7,057 bases of DNA from positions 1 through 7,057 of the forward strand of contig JAIRZU010000007.1 in assembly GCA_031267075.1 (NCBI GenBank), written 5' to 3'. The position numbers and the translations under genes are program-made. Positions 5,942 through 7,057 of the stretch are shown piece after piece. Every line of letters starts with the position of its first letter. The first letter of the stretch is position 1. Origin of the DNA: Holosporales bacterium. Its GTDB lineage: Bacteria > Pseudomonadota > Alphaproteobacteria > RUG11792. The notes under the pieces were generated by a model. The model was not told the origin of the DNA. It did not search any database and saw nothing but the letters and a program-made list of their open reading frames with translations.

Positions 5942-5956
5942 TAGCCGCTTGGGCTA
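5942..5956 (+). terminator. weak hairpin after the tRNA
   Basis: TAGCC (5942-5946) and GGCTA (5952-5956) form a perfect 5-bp stem with a five-base loop just after the tRNA. No T-run follows, so it may aid 3' processing or be a weak terminator. Confidence 0.25.
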
Positions 5957-6022
5957 TAGTGAGACACTGAAGCGTACAGCCGCTCCATACATTTATGGTA
6001 CATACGCATCGTCCTGGGATGC

Positions 6023-6055
6023 AAATTATTTTTACGCCCATGTGAAAAATAATTT
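6023..6055. promoter_or_regulatory. 11-bp perfect dyad, operator or RNA hairpin (copy 2)
   Basis: AAATTATTTTT (6023-6033) and AAAAATAATTT (6045-6055) are perfect reverse complements around the 11-base spacer ACGCCCATGTG. The arms are two bases longer than in copy 1. Retention of symmetry despite a one-base spacer change favours a functional dyad. Confidence 0.5.
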
Positions 6056-6061
6056 CATCCG

Positions 6062-6077
6062 TTAACTAAATTTTAAC
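6062..6077 (+). promoter_or_regulatory. CtrA-like binding box TTAA-N7-TTAAC (copy 2)
   Basis: TTAA (6062-6065) and TTAAC (6073-6077) have the exact seven-base spacing of the CtrA consensus. Two adjacent positions of the spacer differ from copy 1, while both half sites are unchanged. Confidence 0.5.
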
Positions 6078-6129
6078 ACTTCCCACTGTATCATATATCT
6101 AGAGATTAACCTTTAAGGGAGGAATCCTA

Positions 6130-7057
6130 ATGAAAAGCAAATTGGTAGGTTTAACGGTAGCGCTATGTGTTACAGGAATGACAGAGGTGTATGGAAGCCG
6201 CAGAGTTCTAGAGAGAGAGAGAGAGTCCTTTAGTTGTAAGTAGGGGAGAGGTAATTCCAGTTGGCGGTACTGGGATATACCGTGAGATAAACGAACTCAA
6301 ACACGTAGCAGCAACCCTAGCTACGGCCGTGAGCACACTTCAGAGTACGCTGAATGAACTACAGGCAAACATGGGACAGCCAGCTGAAGGTGGAGAGAAT
6401 CCGGTATCGGCAGGTGGACTTTACGAGCGACTTGAGGCTATCGAGAGGAGGCTCGCTCAGCACGACGACCTAATAGGGCACCCGGCAGCAGCCTACCCGG
6501 ATTGGACCAAGAACACACTAGATACCGGGCTGTACAGACTGAGCGTAGCTACTGAAGCGAGGGACTCCGTGTACGGATCCTCACCAGATAGCTTCGTTCC
6601 AATTGCATTCTACCAGGCCGAACCACAATTCTACGCCACCATGTACACGCTCAAGTACAGGACTAGCAACGACCTGAGGGACACCTACACCTCCGTAAAC
6701 ACTGGCAAGTCTAGCACCCCAGTAGACCCTACAGGATGGCCAATCGAGGCAATATACTTCATGAACGGCGCCCAGAGTTGTGCCTGGGCGTACCTCCGCA
6801 CCATAATCGGAAGTCACACCGAACACACCTTCCTGACTGCAGCAGGTATGAAAACAACCGGCAACGAAGCGCGAACGAAAATGCAGATAGCACTCACGAA
6901 CGTACAAGAAGTGCCCGTGACAAATACGGGTGAAGCCCACGAATTAAGCATCTCATGGTTGAAGTACGTACCAACGATAGATGCTCAGTACGAACTGAGA
7001 AGCGCTACACTGAGTAACCTACTGCAGATCGATCCTGAAACAACGAAGCTAATAGAC
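6130..7057 (+). CDS. predicted secreted/surface protein, phase-variable, OFF frame as sequenced, partial at window end
   Basis: This is a paralog of the gene at 1282. A ribosome binding site (GGGAGG, about 6118-6123) precedes ATG 6130, which encodes a signal peptide: MKSK, a hydrophobic core, then TEVYGS at residues 18-23. The AG tract has eight units, so this frame reads ERERESFSCK and stops at TAG 6241-6243 after 37 codons. From 6227 a second frame continues without a stop for 277 codons to the window edge. It contains a coiled-coil-like segment ending LAQHDDLIGHPA, then TGLY, PTGWPIEAIYF and YVPTIDAQ, all in the same order as the paralog. Adding one AG unit (nine) joins start and body exactly; removing two units would also work. 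The third frame stops at TAG 6231-6233. It is best read as an intact contingency gene caught OFF. A true frameshift pseudogene or a sequencing error in the tract is the alternative. Its 3' end lies outside the window. Confidence 0.82.
6210..6225 (+). repeat. AG dinucleotide tract, 8 units, inside the second secreted-protein gene
   Basis: Eight perfect AG units lie at the same place as the nine-unit tract of the paralog, both directly after the shared bases GAGTTCT. Nine units would restore the long reading frame. Confidence 0.85.

Larger units (their letters stand above)
6022..6080 (+). promoter_or_regulatory. upstream control block shared by the two secreted-protein genes (copy 2)
   Basis: This is a near copy of 1170-1229, with the same order of elements, the same eight bases between dyad and box, and almost the same distance to the start codon (53 against 56 bases from the second TTAA). 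It begins just after the tRNA-Thr region. The region between the box and the ribosome binding site is less conserved; TGTATCAT near 6087-6094 is a tentative -10. Confidence 0.65.

Noticed and set aside
6581..6940. Minus-strand 119-codon ORF and plus-strand 65-codon ORF within the second secreted-protein gene
   Set aside because: Both are shadows of the long plus-strand frame running from 6227 to the window end, which has motif-level homology to the first paralog.

Overview
The window looks like part of a host-associated bacterium's chromosome, most plausibly an alphaproteobacterium of the Rickettsiales/Holosporales type. That placement is an inference. It rests on sites matching the CtrA consensus (TTAA-N7-TTAAC) upstream of two paralogous genes, a small polar amino-acid ABC transporter, a Sel1-repeat protein, a lone Lrp/AsnC regulator, long non-coding gaps and probable gene remnants. 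Nothing here fixes the species.

Layout, left to right. 1-363 is non-coding apart from a short palindrome before an Lrp/AsnC regulator gene (364-849). From 850 to 1281 lies a divergent intergenic region. Its minus strand holds a short ORF with its own ribosome binding site and a signal peptide resembling those of the two paralogs. Its plus strand holds a dyad and a CtrA-like box in front of a predicted secreted protein gene (1282-2367). A sigma70-like promoter near 2500 precedes a tightly packed operon (2561-5354): lipoprotein-type solute-binding protein, permease, ATPase and a cytosolic Sel1-repeat protein. A 500-base gap (5355-5858) contains hairpins, a 13-bp inverted repeat pair and a possible transposase remnant. 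It is followed by tRNA-Thr(CGT) (5859-5934). The window ends inside a second secreted-protein gene (6130 to beyond 7057), preceded by a near copy of the dyad and CtrA-like box found before the first.

The main discovery is that the two secreted-protein genes look like phase-variable contingency loci. Each carries an AG dinucleotide tract just after its signal peptide. Copy 1 has 9 units and reads through to a 361-residue protein. Copy 2 has 8 units and stops after 37 codons, yet a 277-codon reading frame continues from immediately after the tract to the window edge, and one extra AG unit would join it to the start codon. In both genes the two wrong frames meet stop codons within about 20 bases of the tract. 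The two genes share upstream DNA, signal-peptide layout, a coiled-coil-like segment ending in a GHPA motif, and a late PTID motif. I infer a family of secreted or surface proteins switched on and off by slipped-strand mispairing and probably co-regulated through the shared promoter block. Function and family name are not recognisable from sequence alone.
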